A stretch of 33,263 nucleotides of DNA from CAZJAH01 sp964544155 (GCA_964544155.1 CAZJAH010000033.1:1-33263); one strand, 5' to 3'; shown: positions 7,378 through 17,107, counted from the first letter of the stretch. Notes: generated from the sequence alone by a model not told the origin. Made by a program: numbers and translations.

Positions 7378-10300
7378 ATGCAGTCGAAATCTATTCCCAG
7401 AAGAGGGTTTAAGAAGATCTCGGTAAAGATAGCTTCGCCGGATGATATCCTGAACCGCTCTCACGGAGAGGTCACTAAGCCTGAGACAATCAATTACAGA
7501 TCTTTCAGGCCGGAAAAAGACGGGCTTTTTTGTGAAAAAATATTCGGCCCTATCAGAGATTGGGAATGTGCGTGCGGAAAGTATAAAAGGATCAGATATA
7601 AAGGAATTGTATGCGACAGATGCGGTGTGGAAGTCACCCAGAAATCCGTTCGGCGAGAACGTATGGGGCACATCATGCTTGCAGTACCTGTTGTTCATAT
7701 CTGGTTTTTGCGTACCCTGCCCAGTAAAATAAGCGCAGTCCTTGGAATGCCGACAAAGGATATCGAGAGAATTGTTTATTACGAATCATATATAGTAGTA
7801 CAGCCCGGCAAAACCGGCCTGCAGGTGAAAGACCTTTTAACCGAAGAGCAGTACCTTGAAGTTATGGATTCCATGCCAAAAGAAGACATGGAGCTTGATG
7901 ACGAAGATCCTAATAAATTTATCGCCCTGATAGGAGGCGAAGCCATTAAAGAGCTGCTCAAAAGGATCGATCCCGAAAAGAACTACCATGAGCATAAAGA
8001 AAAGCTCAAAACCGAAACTTCACAGCAGAAAAAAGCCGACCTTCTTAAAAGGCTCCGAGTGCTTGACGCATTCAGAAGCAGTATGAGAGGCGAGCATCCC
8101 AATGAACCGAGCTGGATGGTACTCGATGTAATTCCTGTTACTCCTCCCGATCTGAGGCCCTTAGTGCCTCTGGAAGGAGGAAGGTTCGCTACATCAGACT
8201 TAAATGACCTTTACAGAAGAGTTATTATCAGAAATAACAGGCTAAAAAGGCTTATAGATATTAAAGCCCCTGAAGTTATTCTTCGTAACGAAAAAAGGAT
8301 GCTCCAGGAAGCGGTAGACGCGCTTTTTGATAACAGCCGCCGCGCGGTAAGATCAGAATCACAGCGCGCACTTAAGTCTCTTGCCGACACTCTCAAAGGC
8401 AAAACCGGCCGTTTCCGCCAAAACCTTCTCGGCAAAAGGGTGGATTACTCAGGCCGTTCTGTTATCGTTGTAGGCCCTGAACTAAAGATACACGAGTGCG
8501 GCCTTCCTAAAGATATGGCCGTTGAGTTATTTAAACCTTTCATTATAAGAAGGCTTATCGAACGCGGTTACGTGAAGACAGTCAAAAGCGCCAAAAAAAT
8601 GGTCGAGCGAAAGACCAATGAAGTATGGGATATTCTCGAAAAAGTCATCGAAGGCCACCCCGTTATGCTGAACCGTGCCCCCACGCTCCACAGGCTGGGT
8701 ATACAGGCATTCCAGCCGAGGCTGGTTGAAGGCAAAGCCATACAGCTTCACCCACTAGTTTGTACGGCTTTCAATGCCGACTTTGACGGCGACCAGATGG
8801 CAGTACATGTACCGATCAGCTATGAAGCACAACTTGAGGCCCTGCTTCTTATACTCGCTCCGCATAATATCATGCATACTCAGAATGGCGATCCGATTGC
8901 AGTACCTTCACAGGATATGGTTCTCGGCGTATATTATCTTACAAAAATTAGGCGGGGTGCAATTGGAGAGGGCAAGCTCTTTTCATCAGCTGATGAAGTA
9001 GTTATCGCTTATAACTCAGGCGCTGTTGATCTTCATGCTAAAATCAAAGTAAGAATTAACGGCAAAATAATGGAAACCAGTGTCGGAAGGATAATCTTTA
9101 ACCAGATAGTTCCCGAAGAGATGGGATACATTAACGAACTACTCACAAAGAAAAGGCTTCGCCAGATCATCGGTATATGCTTCAGGGCGGCCAAGCTCGC
9201 GAAAACAGTAGAATTCCTCGATAATCTTAAAGAAACAGGATTCTTCTACGCAACAAAAGGCGGCCTGAGCGTTAGTATCCATGATGTGGTTGTTCCTTCA
9301 GAAAAAATAAATATCATCTCCTCAGCTCAGGATAAGATAGACACCATTGAATTGCACTACCGCAATGGTGTGATATCAAGCGGCGAGAGATACAACAAAA
9401 TAATTGATACATGGTCGACAGCCACTAACCGAGTTGCCGATAAGTTATATTCAGAACTCTCACAGGATTACCAGGGATTCAATACATTCTGGATGATGCT
9501 CGATTCACAGGCAAGAGGCTCAAAAGAGCAGATCAGGCAGCTCGCGGGAATGCGCGGCCTTATGGGTAAACCGAAAAAGTCGCTTTCAGGCTCATCAGGC
9601 GAACTGATTGAAAACCCGATCATTGCCAATTTTAAAGAAGGCCTCTCTATATTAGAATATTTTATTTCGACTCACGGCGCCCGTAAAGGTTTGGCCGATA
9701 CAGCCCTTAAAACCGCTGACGCTGGCTACCTTACAAGGAGGCTGCACGACGTTGCCCAGGATGTTATCATATCTGAACGCGACTGCGGGACTATCAGGGG
9801 AGTTGAAATGACGGCCCTTAAAGACGGCGAAGAAGTTAAAGAACCTCTATACGAACGTATACTCGGAAGGGTAGCGCTTATAGATCAGATCGATCCGCTT
9901 AGCGGTGAAACTATCGTAAAAGGCGGCGACCTCATCACCGAAAAACTCGCCCAGGAAATAGAAGCGTCATCCATCGAAAATATCATGATCCGCTCAGTTC
10001 TGACATGCGAATCAAGAAGAGGCGTGTGTACACTTTGCTATGGGCGCAACCTGGCAACCGGGCAGATGGTCGATACAGGTGAAGCTGTCGGTACGATTGC
10101 TTCGCAGTCGATCGGTGAGCCCGGCACGCAGCTTACACTCCGAACATTCCATACCGGCGGAACAGCCGCACTTGTGGCTTCGCAGTCATCTGTGACAGCT
10201 AAGTTCGACGGTATTATCGAATTTGAGAACGTACGAATAGTCAGCTACGAAGGCGATGAAGGCGAAGTAAATATCGCCGTAAGCCGAAGCGGCATAATAA

Positions 10301-11658
10301 ATATAGTCGATCCCGACAGTAACCGTACACTTACAAAGTATGATGCCACCTATGGCGCCTTACTAAAGATCAAAGAAGGCGATAAAGTCAAAAAAGGCGA
10401 TATGATCTACGAGTGGGATCCCTATAACTCAACAATTATAACCGAAGTACCAGGTAAAATAAGATATAATGACCTGCTGCCGAATATTACATACCGTGAG
10501 GTAAACGATGAACAGACAGGCCATATTTCCAAAGTTGTGGTCGATTCGCGCGACAGGACAAAATCGCCCCAGTTAGATATCATAGATAATGAAGGACAGG
10601 TGCTAAAGTCATACAATATCCCAACCAGGGCACAGCTCAGAGTTGACGATAATGATCAGGTAAGCATAGGCACACCTCTGGTAAAAATACCGAGAGACCT
10701 TGGCCGAATGAGAGATATCACCGGCGGCCTGCCGAGGGTTACCGAGCTTTTTGAAGCCCGTGCGCCCCAGAACCCGGCAGTTGTTTCGGATATCGACGGA
10801 ATAGTATCTTTCGAAAAACAAAAACGCGGCCAAAGGGTTATCGTGGTTACTTCACTCGATGAAAAAACAAGAGTGGAATACAGCGTGCCAATCGGTAAAT
10901 ACATACTAGTACAGGATACCGACTTCGTACGTGCCGGCGACAGGCTTACAGAAGGCTCCATCAACCCGCATGATATTCTAAGGATCAAAGGCGCTAACGC
11001 GGTACAGGAATACCTTGTAAACGAGGTACAGGAAGTATACCGCATGCAGGGTGTGAAGATCAACGATAAGCATATCGAGGTAATAGTCAGGCAAATGCTT
11101 CAGAAGGTTAAAATAGTGGATTCAGGCGACTCCACATTCCTTGAAAATGACCATGTTGACAAAATCAGATTCTTCGATGAAAACCAAATGCTGAAGAATA
11201 TGGTAGTAATTACCGATAAGGGCGATTCCAAATTCAGCGAGAACAGGCTTGTACCCAGAAGAAAAGTCAGAGAAGCCAATAACGACTTAAAGAAAACGAC
11301 CCGGCAGCCGGCAGCCTTCAGGCCCGCTGAACCTGCCATAGCCGAACCAATACTACTCGGTATTACACAGGCATCACTTACAACGGAAAGCTGGCTTTCG
11401 GCGGCATCATTCCAGGAAACCACAAGGGTACTTTCTGATGCTTCGGTAGCGGCCAAAGTCGATAACCTCATCGGGCTTAAAGAAAATATCATTATAGGGC
11501 AGCTCATTCCGGCAGGAACCGGATTAAGGCATTACCAGGAAATGAAAGTATTCAGCGAAGTCGGGAATATTTTCGGAACTGAAAAAGCCCTGGAACCAGG
11601 TGAATTAAGCGATTTTGAATCCGACGATATGCAGCAGACCGAGACCATATCAATGTAA
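7378..11658 (+). CDS. rpoC: DNA-directed RNA polymerase subunit beta'
   Basis: Beta' subunit carries the catalytic magnesium and the clamp. The protein has 1426 residues. The N-terminal zinc finger has Cys64, 66, 79 and 82. The active-site motif NADFDGD is at 466-472, with the three magnesium-holding aspartates at 468, 470 and 472. The second zinc site is Cys803, 877, 884 and 887. The trigger-loop and bridge-helix regions are present (for example TASQSIGEPGTQLTLRTFH-type sequence near 905). An SD sequence, AGGAG (7363-7367), lies ten bases before the ATG. The C-terminal tail is acidic. The gene ends the operon: a strong terminator follows within 16 bases. Confidence 0.98.
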   Translation: MQSKSIPRRGFKKISVKIASPDDILNRSHGEVTKPETINYRSFRPEKDGLFCEKIFGPIRDWECACGKYKRIRYKGIVCDRCGVEVTQKSVRRERMGHIMLAVPVVHIWFLRTLPSKISAVLGMPTKDIERIVYYESYIVVQPGKTGLQVKDLLTEEQYLEVMDSMPKEDMELDDEDPNKFIALIGGEAIKELLKRIDPEKNYHEHKEKLKTETSQQKKADLLKRLRVLDAFRSSMRGEHPNEPSWMVLDVIPVTPPDLRPLVPLEGGRFATSDLNDLYRRVIIRNNRLKRLIDIKAPEVILRNEKRMLQEAVDALFDNSRRAVRSESQRALKSLADTLKGKTGRFRQNLLGKRVDYSGRSVIVVGPELKIHECGLPKDMAVELFKPFIIRRLIERGYVKTVKSAKKMVERKTNEVWDILEKVIEGHPVMLNRAPTLHRLGIQAFQPRLVEGKAIQLHPLVCTAFNADFDGDQMAVHVPISYEAQLEALLLILAPHNIMHTQNGDPIAVPSQDMVLGVYYLTKIRRGAIGEGKLFSSADEVVIAYNSGAVDLHAKIKVRINGKIMETSVGRIIFNQIVPEEMGYINELLTKKRLRQIIGICFRAAKLAKTVEFLDNLKETGFFYATKGGLSVSIHDVVVPSEKINIISSAQDKIDTIELHYRNGVISSGERYNKIIDTWSTATNRVADKLYSELSQDYQGFNTFWMMLDSQARGSKEQIRQLAGMRGLMGKPKKSLSGSSGELIENPIIANFKEGLSILEYFISTHGARKGLADTALKTADAGYLTRRLHDVAQDVIISERDCGTIRGVEMTALKDGEEVKEPLYERILGRVALIDQIDPLSGETIVKGGDLITEKLAQEIEASSIENIMIRSVLTCESRRGVCTLCYGRNLATGQMVDTGEAVGTIASQSIGEPGTQLTLRTFHTGGTAALVASQSSVTAKFDGIIEFENVRIVSYEGDEGEVNIAVSRSGIINIVDPDSNRTLTKYDATYGALLKIKEGDKVKKGDMIYEWDPYNSTIITEVPGKIRYNDLLPNITYREVNDEQTGHISKVVVDSRDRTKSPQLDIIDNEGQVLKSYNIPTRAQLRVDDNDQVSIGTPLVKIPRDLGRMRDITGGLPRVTELFEARAPQNPAVVSDIDGIVSFEKQKRGQRVIVVTSLDEKTRVEYSVPIGKYILVQDTDFVRAGDRLTEGSINPHDILRIKGANAVQEYLVNEVQEVYRMQGVKINDKHIEVIVRQMLQKVKIVDSGDSTFLENDHVDKIRFFDENQMLKNMVVITDKGDSKFSENRLVPRRKVREANNDLKKTTRQPAAFRPAEPAIAEPILLGITQASLTTESWLSAASFQETTRVLSDASVAAKVDNLIGLKENIIIGQLIPAGTGLRHYQEMKVFSEVGNIFGTEKALEPGELSDFESDDMQQTETISM

Positions 11659-11673
11659 GATCACGATAAAAAT

Positions 11674-11712
11674 AAAAAGCCGCTTTGCTTACCAGGCAGA
11701 GCGGCTTTTTTC
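11674..11712 (+). terminator. Rho-independent terminator after rpoC
   Basis: A 15-bp stem pairs 11674-11688 (AAAAAGCCGCTTTGC) with 11696-11710 (GCAGAGCGGCTTTTT, one G-U pair), with a seven-base loop TTACCAG. The T run reaches 11711. This is a classic GC-rich stem with a T tail and should end the rpoBC transcript, separating it from the EF-G cluster. Confidence 0.93.
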
Positions 11713-11793
11713 GTTAATAGATAATCAATTTAAGAATTATTTTTTAAAAAGTCAATAAATAAAATTTCTATTGTCTCAAAAATTTCATTATTT

Positions 11794-11823
11794 TTGAAAT
11801 CTAACTAGGAATAAAAATAAATA
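11794..11823 (+). promoter_or_regulatory. Candidate sigma-70-type promoter for the EF-G1 gene
   Basis: TTGAAA (11794-11799) and TAAATA (11818-11823) are separated by 18 bases, about 29 bases before the start codon. A terminator lies just upstream, so a new promoter is expected in this A/T-rich gap (11713-11851). A short inverted repeat, ATTTCA/TGAAAT (11782-11800), overlaps the -35 element. In DNA this A/T-rich, the match could be chance. Confidence 0.35.
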
Positions 11824-11851
11824 ACCAGCTGATATATTACAGGATTATATA

Positions 11852-13942
11852 ATGTTAGAACTGTCTAAAATCAGAAACATAGGCATCGCGGCCCATATCG
11901 ACTCAGGCAAAACCACACTGAGCGAAAGGATTTTATTCTATACAGGTAAAATACACCAGATCGTAGAAGTAAGGAGTAAAACAGGCTCCGGGCCAACAAT
12001 GGACTCAATGGATCTCGAACGCGAAAAAGGAATCACCATACAATCCGCTGCAACACATGCGGTTTGGAAAGATTATAATATAAACCTAATTGATACTCCC
12101 GGCCATATAGATTTTACCGTAGAAGTCGAAAGAGCTCTCAGAGTACTCGACGGTGCAGTTCTTGTTCTATGCGGCGTTGCCGGCGTACAGAGCCAGTCAC
12201 TGACAGTTGACAGGCAGATGCGCCGCTATAATGTGCCGAGGATCGCATTTATTAACAAAGTCGATCGTTCAGGCGCCAACCCTGATAAAGTCGTATCGCA
12301 GCTTAGGGATAAACTCGGCCACCATCCGGTACTTATCACCATGCCGATAGGCCTCGAAGACCTTTTCCAGGGAGTAGTTGACCTCATTAAAATGAAAGCA
12401 GTTTACTACAAAGGCGAATTCGGTGAAAAAGTCGTACTCGAAGATATTCCGGAACATTTAAGAGATGAAGCCGAACAAAGACGAATGGAAATGATAGAAA
12501 GGCTGGCCGATTTCGATGATGATATAGCTGAAAAATTTCTCGCAGAAGAAGATATCACAGAAGATGAGCTGCATAAAGCACTGAGAAAGCAGACAATCAA
12601 TCTTCATATAACACCGGTATTCATAGGCACCGCCAAGATGAATAAAGGCATACAAACATTGCTCGATGCCGTTGGCATGTACCTGCCGGAACCAGACGAA
12701 ATAGATAATTTTGCGCTCGACCTCGATAATCAGGAAGATAAATTCCTGCTCAGGTCGGATAACAGCCTGCCGACAGTCGCCCTGGCCTTCAAACTTGAGG
12801 ACGGCCAATACGGCCAGCTTACATATATGAGGATATACCAGGGCCAGATCAGGAAAGGCGACTTCATTTATAACATACAAACAGGCAAGAAAATCAAAGT
12901 TCCCAGGCTTGTGCGTATGCATGCCAGCGAAATGCATGAAATAGAAGCCGCCGGAGCAGGCGATATCATAGCTATGTTCGGGGTAGATTGTTCATCGGGC
13001 GATACCTTTACCGACGGAACAGTTAATGTATCAATGACCTCGATGTATGTGCCTAACCCGGTTATAGAATTGGCAGTCAAACCCAAAGAAAGATCCGGGC
13101 AGGCAAACTTCTCGAAAGCCCTCAACAGATTCAAGAAAGAAGATCCGACATTCCAGGTCAGCAGAGACGAAGAAAGCGGCGACACACTTATCCGCGGCAT
13201 GGGAGAACTGCACCTTGAGATATACATAGAAAGGATCAAACGAGAATACAATTGCGAAGTAATTGTAGGGCAGCCAAAAGTCGCATACAGGGAAGCAATT
13301 ACGCGCAGAATAGATTTTGATTATACCCATAAAAAACAGACAGGCGGCGCCGGACAGTTCGGGAGGGTCGCGGGATACATTGAGCCGCTGCCGCTTGACA
13401 GCCCCGAGCCATATTTATTCGATAATAAGATAGTAGGCGGCTCAATACCCAAAGAATATATTCCCGCCTGCGATAAAGGCTTTGCCGAAAAAGTAAGCGA
13501 AGGTGTATTGATAGATCAGCCCGTAGTCGGAGTGAAAGTGGAACTGAACGACGGTTCATTCCACCCCGTGGATTCATCCGATATGGCATTCAAAACAGCT
13601 GCACGCTCTGCAATGAAAGAATCCCTGAAAAAAGCAAACCCGATTATACTCGAGCCCATAATGAAACTCGAGACATCAGCTCCCGAAGAATTTCAGGGAG
13701 TGGTCATCGGACAGATAAACCAGAGACGCGGCATCATAGTCAATACCAATGTGGAAGCAAATTACGTTACAGTCGAATCAGAAGTACCTCTGAAAGAAAT
13801 GTTCGGATATTCATCAGACCTGAGAGGTTCGACTCAGGGCAAGGGCGAATTTTCCATGGAATTTCTCAAATATTCACCCGTACCCAGGAATATCCAGGAA
13901 GAGATAATCAAGGAATATGAAGAAAAAAAGAAGGAAGCGTAA
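11852..13942 (+). CDS. fusA: Elongation factor G, mitochondrial/spd EF-G1 type
   Basis: EF-G moves tRNAs and mRNA through the ribosome using GTP. The 696-residue protein has the full five-domain EF-G plan. G1 is AHIDSGKTT (14-22), G2 is GITI (60-63), G3 is DTPGH (81-85) and G4 is NKVD (135-138). Domain IV has HKKQTGGAGQFG at 493-504. Several features follow mitochondrial EF-G1 and the related spirochaete/planctomycete/deltaproteobacterial (spd) EF-G1 rather than classical FusA: Ser18 in the P-loop, MDSM(D/E)LER, RQM(R/K)RYNVP, MGELHLEIY and the end GKGEFSMEF. In that family EF-G1 is the translocase. It heads a cluster with rpsL, rpsG, a second EF-G and tuf, after a terminator and a candidate promoter. 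Only a weak SD sequence (AGGAT) is visible. The subfamily call is by recalled motifs. Confidence 0.93.
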   Translation: MLELSKIRNIGIAAHIDSGKTTLSERILFYTGKIHQIVEVRSKTGSGPTMDSMDLEREKGITIQSAATHAVWKDYNINLIDTPGHIDFTVEVERALRVLDGAVLVLCGVAGVQSQSLTVDRQMRRYNVPRIAFINKVDRSGANPDKVVSQLRDKLGHHPVLITMPIGLEDLFQGVVDLIKMKAVYYKGEFGEKVVLEDIPEHLRDEAEQRRMEMIERLADFDDDIAEKFLAEEDITEDELHKALRKQTINLHITPVFIGTAKMNKGIQTLLDAVGMYLPEPDEIDNFALDLDNQEDKFLLRSDNSLPTVALAFKLEDGQYGQLTYMRIYQGQIRKGDFIYNIQTGKKIKVPRLVRMHASEMHEIEAAGAGDIIAMFGVDCSSGDTFTDGTVNVSMTSMYVPNPVIELAVKPKERSGQANFSKALNRFKKEDPTFQVSRDEESGDTLIRGMGELHLEIYIERIKREYNCEVIVGQPKVAYREAITRRIDFDYTHKKQTGGAGQFGRVAGYIEPLPLDSPEPYLFDNKIVGGSIPKEYIPACDKGFAEKVSEGVLIDQPVVGVKVELNDGSFHPVDSSDMAFKTAARSAMKESLKKANPIILEPIMKLETSAPEEFQGVVIGQINQRRGIIVNTNVEANYVTVESEVPLKEMFGYSSDLRGSTQGKGEFSMEFLKYSPVPRNIQEEIIKEYEEKKKEA

Positions 13943-14009
13943 ATTATTTTAAAATAAATTTATGATTTCTTAAAATTTTATTTGTTAGTTCAAATAATAA
14001 TTATTAATT

Positions 14010-14038
14010 TTGTCAGCTCTGTCACCCTAAGATAGAAA
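14010..14038 (+). promoter_or_regulatory. Candidate sigma-70-type promoter for rpsL-rpsG
   Basis: TTGTCA (14010-14015; five of six consensus bases) and TAGAAA (14033-14038; four of six) are spaced by 17 bases in the 127-base gap between the first EF-G gene and rpsL. If active, it would let rpsL, rpsG, the second EF-G and tuf be expressed apart from EF-G1. No terminator was seen between the EF-G1 stop and this site, so read-through is also likely. Confidence 0.4.
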
Positions 14039-14069
14039 TGTGTATTAGTTTAAATCGGAGATATATAGA

Positions 14070-14447
14070 GTGCCAACTATAAGCCAGTTGATTAGAAAAG
14101 GTAGAAAAAAGATTAAAGCCAAAAGCGATTCGCCGGCTTTAAAGTCTTGCCCCCAGCGCAGGGGAGTATGTACAAGAGTGTACACAACTACCCCCAAGAA
14201 GCCGAATTCCGCATTAAGGAAGGTGGCCCGTGTAAGGCTTACATCCGGTTTTGAAGTGACCGCCTATATACCCGGCGAAGGCCACAACCTTCAGGAGCAC
14301 TCGATTGTTTATATACGAGGCGGCAGGGTTAAGGATCTGCCCGGTGTGCGCTACCATGTGATAAGAGGTACCGCTGATACACAGGGTGTGGAAGGCCGTT
14401 CGCAGGGAAGGTCGAAATACGGATCTAAAAAACCGAAAAAGAAATAA
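14070..14447 (+). CDS. rpsL: 30S ribosomal protein S12
   Basis: S12 sits at the decoding centre and controls accuracy. The protein has 125 residues. The conserved loop TTTPKKPNSALRK (39-51) keeps the lysine where changes give streptomycin resistance, and GGRVKDLPGVRYH is intact, so the sequence looks streptomycin-sensitive at both classic sites. The start is GTG with an SD sequence CGGAG (14056-14060) nine bases upstream. The short basic C-terminal tail (KYGSKKPKKK) is usual. rpsG follows after 28 bases. Confidence 0.98.
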   Translation: MPTISQLIRKGRKKIKAKSDSPALKSCPQRRGVCTRVYTTTPKKPNSALRKVARVRLTSGFEVTAYIPGEGHNLQEHSIVYIRGGRVKDLPGVRYHVIRGTADTQGVEGRSQGRSKYGSKKPKKK

Positions 14448-14475
14448 ATAAAATAAAATATTTGAGCTTAGCCAA

Positions 14476-14943
14476 ATGAGAAAGAAAAGAGCAGAAAAAA
14501 GACATCTTAACCCCGATTCAAAGTACGGAGATATCGTTGTAACCAGATTCATCAACAATATTATGTACGACGGTAAAAAGAATACTGCCAGAAAACTGGT
14601 ATATGACGCTTTTGACATTATGGGCCAGAAAACCAAAGAAGAGCCGCTGGAACTATTTCGTAAAGCTCTTTCGAACGTAGCCCCGGTTGTTGAAGTAAGA
14701 TCAAGAAGGGTCGGCGGCGCTACTTATCAGGTGCCGGTTGAAGTAAGGGAAGAAAGAAGGATTGCCCTCGCAATAAGGTGGATTAAAATGTACGCCAAAG
14801 CCAGAAGGGATAAATCAATGGCTCAAAAAATTGCTTCGGAGCTTATGGCCGCTGCCAAAGGCGAAGGCTCCGCCGTTAAAAAACGTGATGACACACATAG
14901 AATGGCCGAAGCCAATAAAGCTTTCGCCCATTTTAAATGGTGA
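14476..14943 (+). CDS. rpsG: 30S ribosomal protein S7
   Basis: S7 nucleates the 30S head by binding the 3' major domain of 16S rRNA, and it contacts the E-site tRNA. The protein has 155 residues, a standard length. It begins MRKKRAEKRHLNPD and contains the family signature DSKYGDIVVTRFINNIMYDGKK-like region (residues about 14-35) and VEVRSRRVGGATYQVPVEVR (about 75-95). The end HRMAEANKAFAHFKW is typical. The start ATG has no obvious SD sequence. The stop is TGA, and the second EF-G gene begins 48 bases later. Confidence 0.98.
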   Translation: MRKKRAEKRHLNPDSKYGDIVVTRFINNIMYDGKKNTARKLVYDAFDIMGQKTKEEPLELFRKALSNVAPVVEVRSRRVGGATYQVPVEVREERRIALAIRWIKMYAKARRDKSMAQKIASELMAAAKGEGSAVKKRDDTHRMAEANKAFAHFKW

Positions 14944-14991
14944 GAAATAAAATTCGTTCTTTGTAAACTTAATAATGCCTGACTTGAGGAT

Positions 14992-17046
14992 ATGCCGAAA
15001 ACAAAATCCAAATCGCGGATAAGAAATATCGGAATCATGGCACACATAGATGCCGGTAAAACAACAACAACAGAAAGAATCCTGTTTTATTCAGGATACT
15101 TGCACAAGATCGGCGAGGTGGATTCAGGAACTGCCTTCATGGATTTTATGGAGCAGGAAAAGGAACGCGGCATCACAATAATGTCGGCAGCAACAACTGC
15201 CCTTTGGCACGATTATAATGTAAATATAATCGATACGCCGGGGCATGTGGATTTTACAGCAGAAGTTCAGAGGTCCCTCAGAGTGCTCGATGGGGCAATT
15301 GCCCTTTTCTGCGGAGTAGGCGGGGTCGAACCCCAGTCCGAGACCGTGTGGCACCAGGCCGATGAATACAAAGTGCCAAGGATAACGTTCGTTAATAAAA
15401 TGGACCGCACCGGCGCTGACTTCCAAAGAGCTGTCGATATGATAAGGGATAGGCTGCATGCAAATCCCGTTCCCGTGCAGATACCGATAGGCGCCGAGGA
15501 TAGATTCGAAGGAATTATCGATCTGATGAATATGAAAGCCCTTTATTTCGATTTACATTCACAGGGCTTCAACTTCGAAGAAGCAGAAATACCGGCGCAA
15601 CTTTTGGAAATCGCCAGTGAATACAGAAAAGAAATGATTGAGTTCATCGCCGAGCACGATGATGATCTTCTGGCCAAATATTTAAACGGCGAAGATATAG
15701 AAGCCGATGAGCTAAAAAGCGTTCTGAGAAGGTTGGTTTTGGATTTAGAAGCAGTTCCCGTTTTTTGCGGATCATCTTTAAAAAATGTAGGTGTGCAGCC
15801 ACTGATGGATGCCGTTATCGATTATCTTCCCTCGCCGGAAGAAGTAAAATACATAGACGGCTTTGACCTAAATAATCCTGAAAAAAGACTGCACCGCGAT
15901 CCGTCAGATGATGAACCGTTTTCGGCTTTAGCGTTTAAAATAGTAACAGATCCGTTTGTAGGAAGAGTGACTTATGTAAGGGTGTATTCAGGAACAGTAA
16001 AGGTAGGACAGTCAGTGCTAAATACTTCAGAGGGCAAGCAAGAGAAAATTCTCAAGCTGCTCAAAGTGTATGCCAATAAACGAGAAGAAATAAAAGAGGC
16101 ATACGCGGGAGATATTATAGCCATACCCGGACTTAGGCTTACTAAAACCGGGGACACACTTTCTGACTCCAAACATCCAATACTCTACGAAAAGATTAAA
16201 TTTGCCGATCCGGTTATTAACCAGGCGATTGAAGCTAAAACACTGGCTGATCAGGACAAACTGATCAAGGTGCTGGAAAAAATAGCCGAAGAAGACCCGA
16301 CTTTCCGATTCAAAATCGATGAAGACAGCGGACAGATGATAATCAGCGGCGTAGGCGAGCTGCATCTCGAAATAATCGTCGATCGGCTTAAACGCGAATT
16401 CAATTTACCGGTAAAAGTCGGACGCCCGCAGGTTGCTTACCGCGAAACAGTTTCACAGACGGTAATGCAGGAAGGCGAATTCGATAAACCGGCTGCCGGC
16501 AAGACACAATACGGACATGTTATACTCGAAGTCAGCCCATCGGATAAAAATCAAGGAAATATCGTCGAGAACGAAATTTCAAAAGGCCAGCTGCAGGAAG
16601 TACATCATCAAGCCCTTGAAAGAGGCGCCAGAGACGCCATGCAGGTAGGCCCGCAAGGCTATCCGATGATAAACGTAAAAGTCAGGTTGTTAGAAGCTAA
16701 ATATGTGGAAGAATCCTCAACCGAGCTTGGATACAGAGTCGCTTCGTCGATAGCGGTAAAAGATGCCTGCCGAAAGGCCATGCCGGTATTACTGGAACCG
16801 GTGGTAGAGGTAGAAGTCGTTTCACCGGAAGACTACGTGGGCGACGTCATTGCAGACCTTAATTCAAGGCGGGGAAGAATTGACGGCATATCGACAAAAG
16901 GCCCGATGCAGGTGATAAAAGGAAAAGCACCACTATCGGAAATGTTCGGATACGTAACTAAACTAAGGTCGGTAAGCCAGGGAAGAGCAAGCTATACGAT
17001 GGCGTTTTCACATTACGAACCAGCACAGAACAGAAGTGAATACTAA
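14992..17046 (+). CDS. Second EF-G, spd EF-G2-like (probable ribosome recycling partner)
   Basis: A 684-residue EF-G paralog lying in the usual fusA position between rpsG and tuf. All GTPase motifs are intact: AHIDAGKTT (17-25), GITI (60-63), DTPGH (81-85) and NKMD (135-138). The protein departs from classical EF-G in domain IV, where the usual HKKQ(T/S)GG stretch is replaced by KPAAGKTQYGHV (499-510) and the 'P-x-E-Y-I-P-A' segment is replaced by ISKGQLQEVHHQALERGA. In spirochaetes and mitochondria the second EF-G of such pairs (EF-G2) works with ribosome recycling factor to split ribosomes rather than in translocation. That role here is inferred from divergence and from the presence of EF-G1 next door. 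Annotation as plain FusA would be understandable. Confidence 0.9.
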   Translation: MPKTKSKSRIRNIGIMAHIDAGKTTTTERILFYSGYLHKIGEVDSGTAFMDFMEQEKERGITIMSAATTALWHDYNVNIIDTPGHVDFTAEVQRSLRVLDGAIALFCGVGGVEPQSETVWHQADEYKVPRITFVNKMDRTGADFQRAVDMIRDRLHANPVPVQIPIGAEDRFEGIIDLMNMKALYFDLHSQGFNFEEAEIPAQLLEIASEYRKEMIEFIAEHDDDLLAKYLNGEDIEADELKSVLRRLVLDLEAVPVFCGSSLKNVGVQPLMDAVIDYLPSPEEVKYIDGFDLNNPEKRLHRDPSDDEPFSALAFKIVTDPFVGRVTYVRVYSGTVKVGQSVLNTSEGKQEKILKLLKVYANKREEIKEAYAGDIIAIPGLRLTKTGDTLSDSKHPILYEKIKFADPVINQAIEAKTLADQDKLIKVLEKIAEEDPTFRFKIDEDSGQMIISGVGELHLEIIVDRLKREFNLPVKVGRPQVAYRETVSQTVMQEGEFDKPAAGKTQYGHVILEVSPSDKNQGNIVENEISKGQLQEVHHQALERGARDAMQVGPQGYPMINVKVRLLEAKYVEESSTELGYRVASSIAVKDACRKAMPVLLEPVVEVEVVSPEDYVGDVIADLNSRRGRIDGISTKGPMQVIKGKAPLSEMFGYVTKLRSVSQGRASYTMAFSHYEPAQNRSEY

Positions 17047-17107
17047 AACAACTTGTTTTTTAATAAATAAATTAAATACATAGCAAAAATATAGGAGCTA
17101 CGTACAA

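Noticed and set aside
14992..17046. Second EF-G as a Tet(M)/Tet(O)-type ribosomal protection protein or LepA/TypA
   Set aside because: It keeps EF-G G-domain features (AHIDAGKTTTTERILFYSG, MDFMEQEKERGITI), the full EF-G length and an EF-G type end. Ribosome-protection proteins, LepA and TypA differ clearly in these regions.
17053..17082. Possible promoter for tuf (TTGTTT with TACATA, 18-base spacing)
   Set aside because: Low match at both elements in a very A/T-rich 61-base gap. I could not separate it from background.
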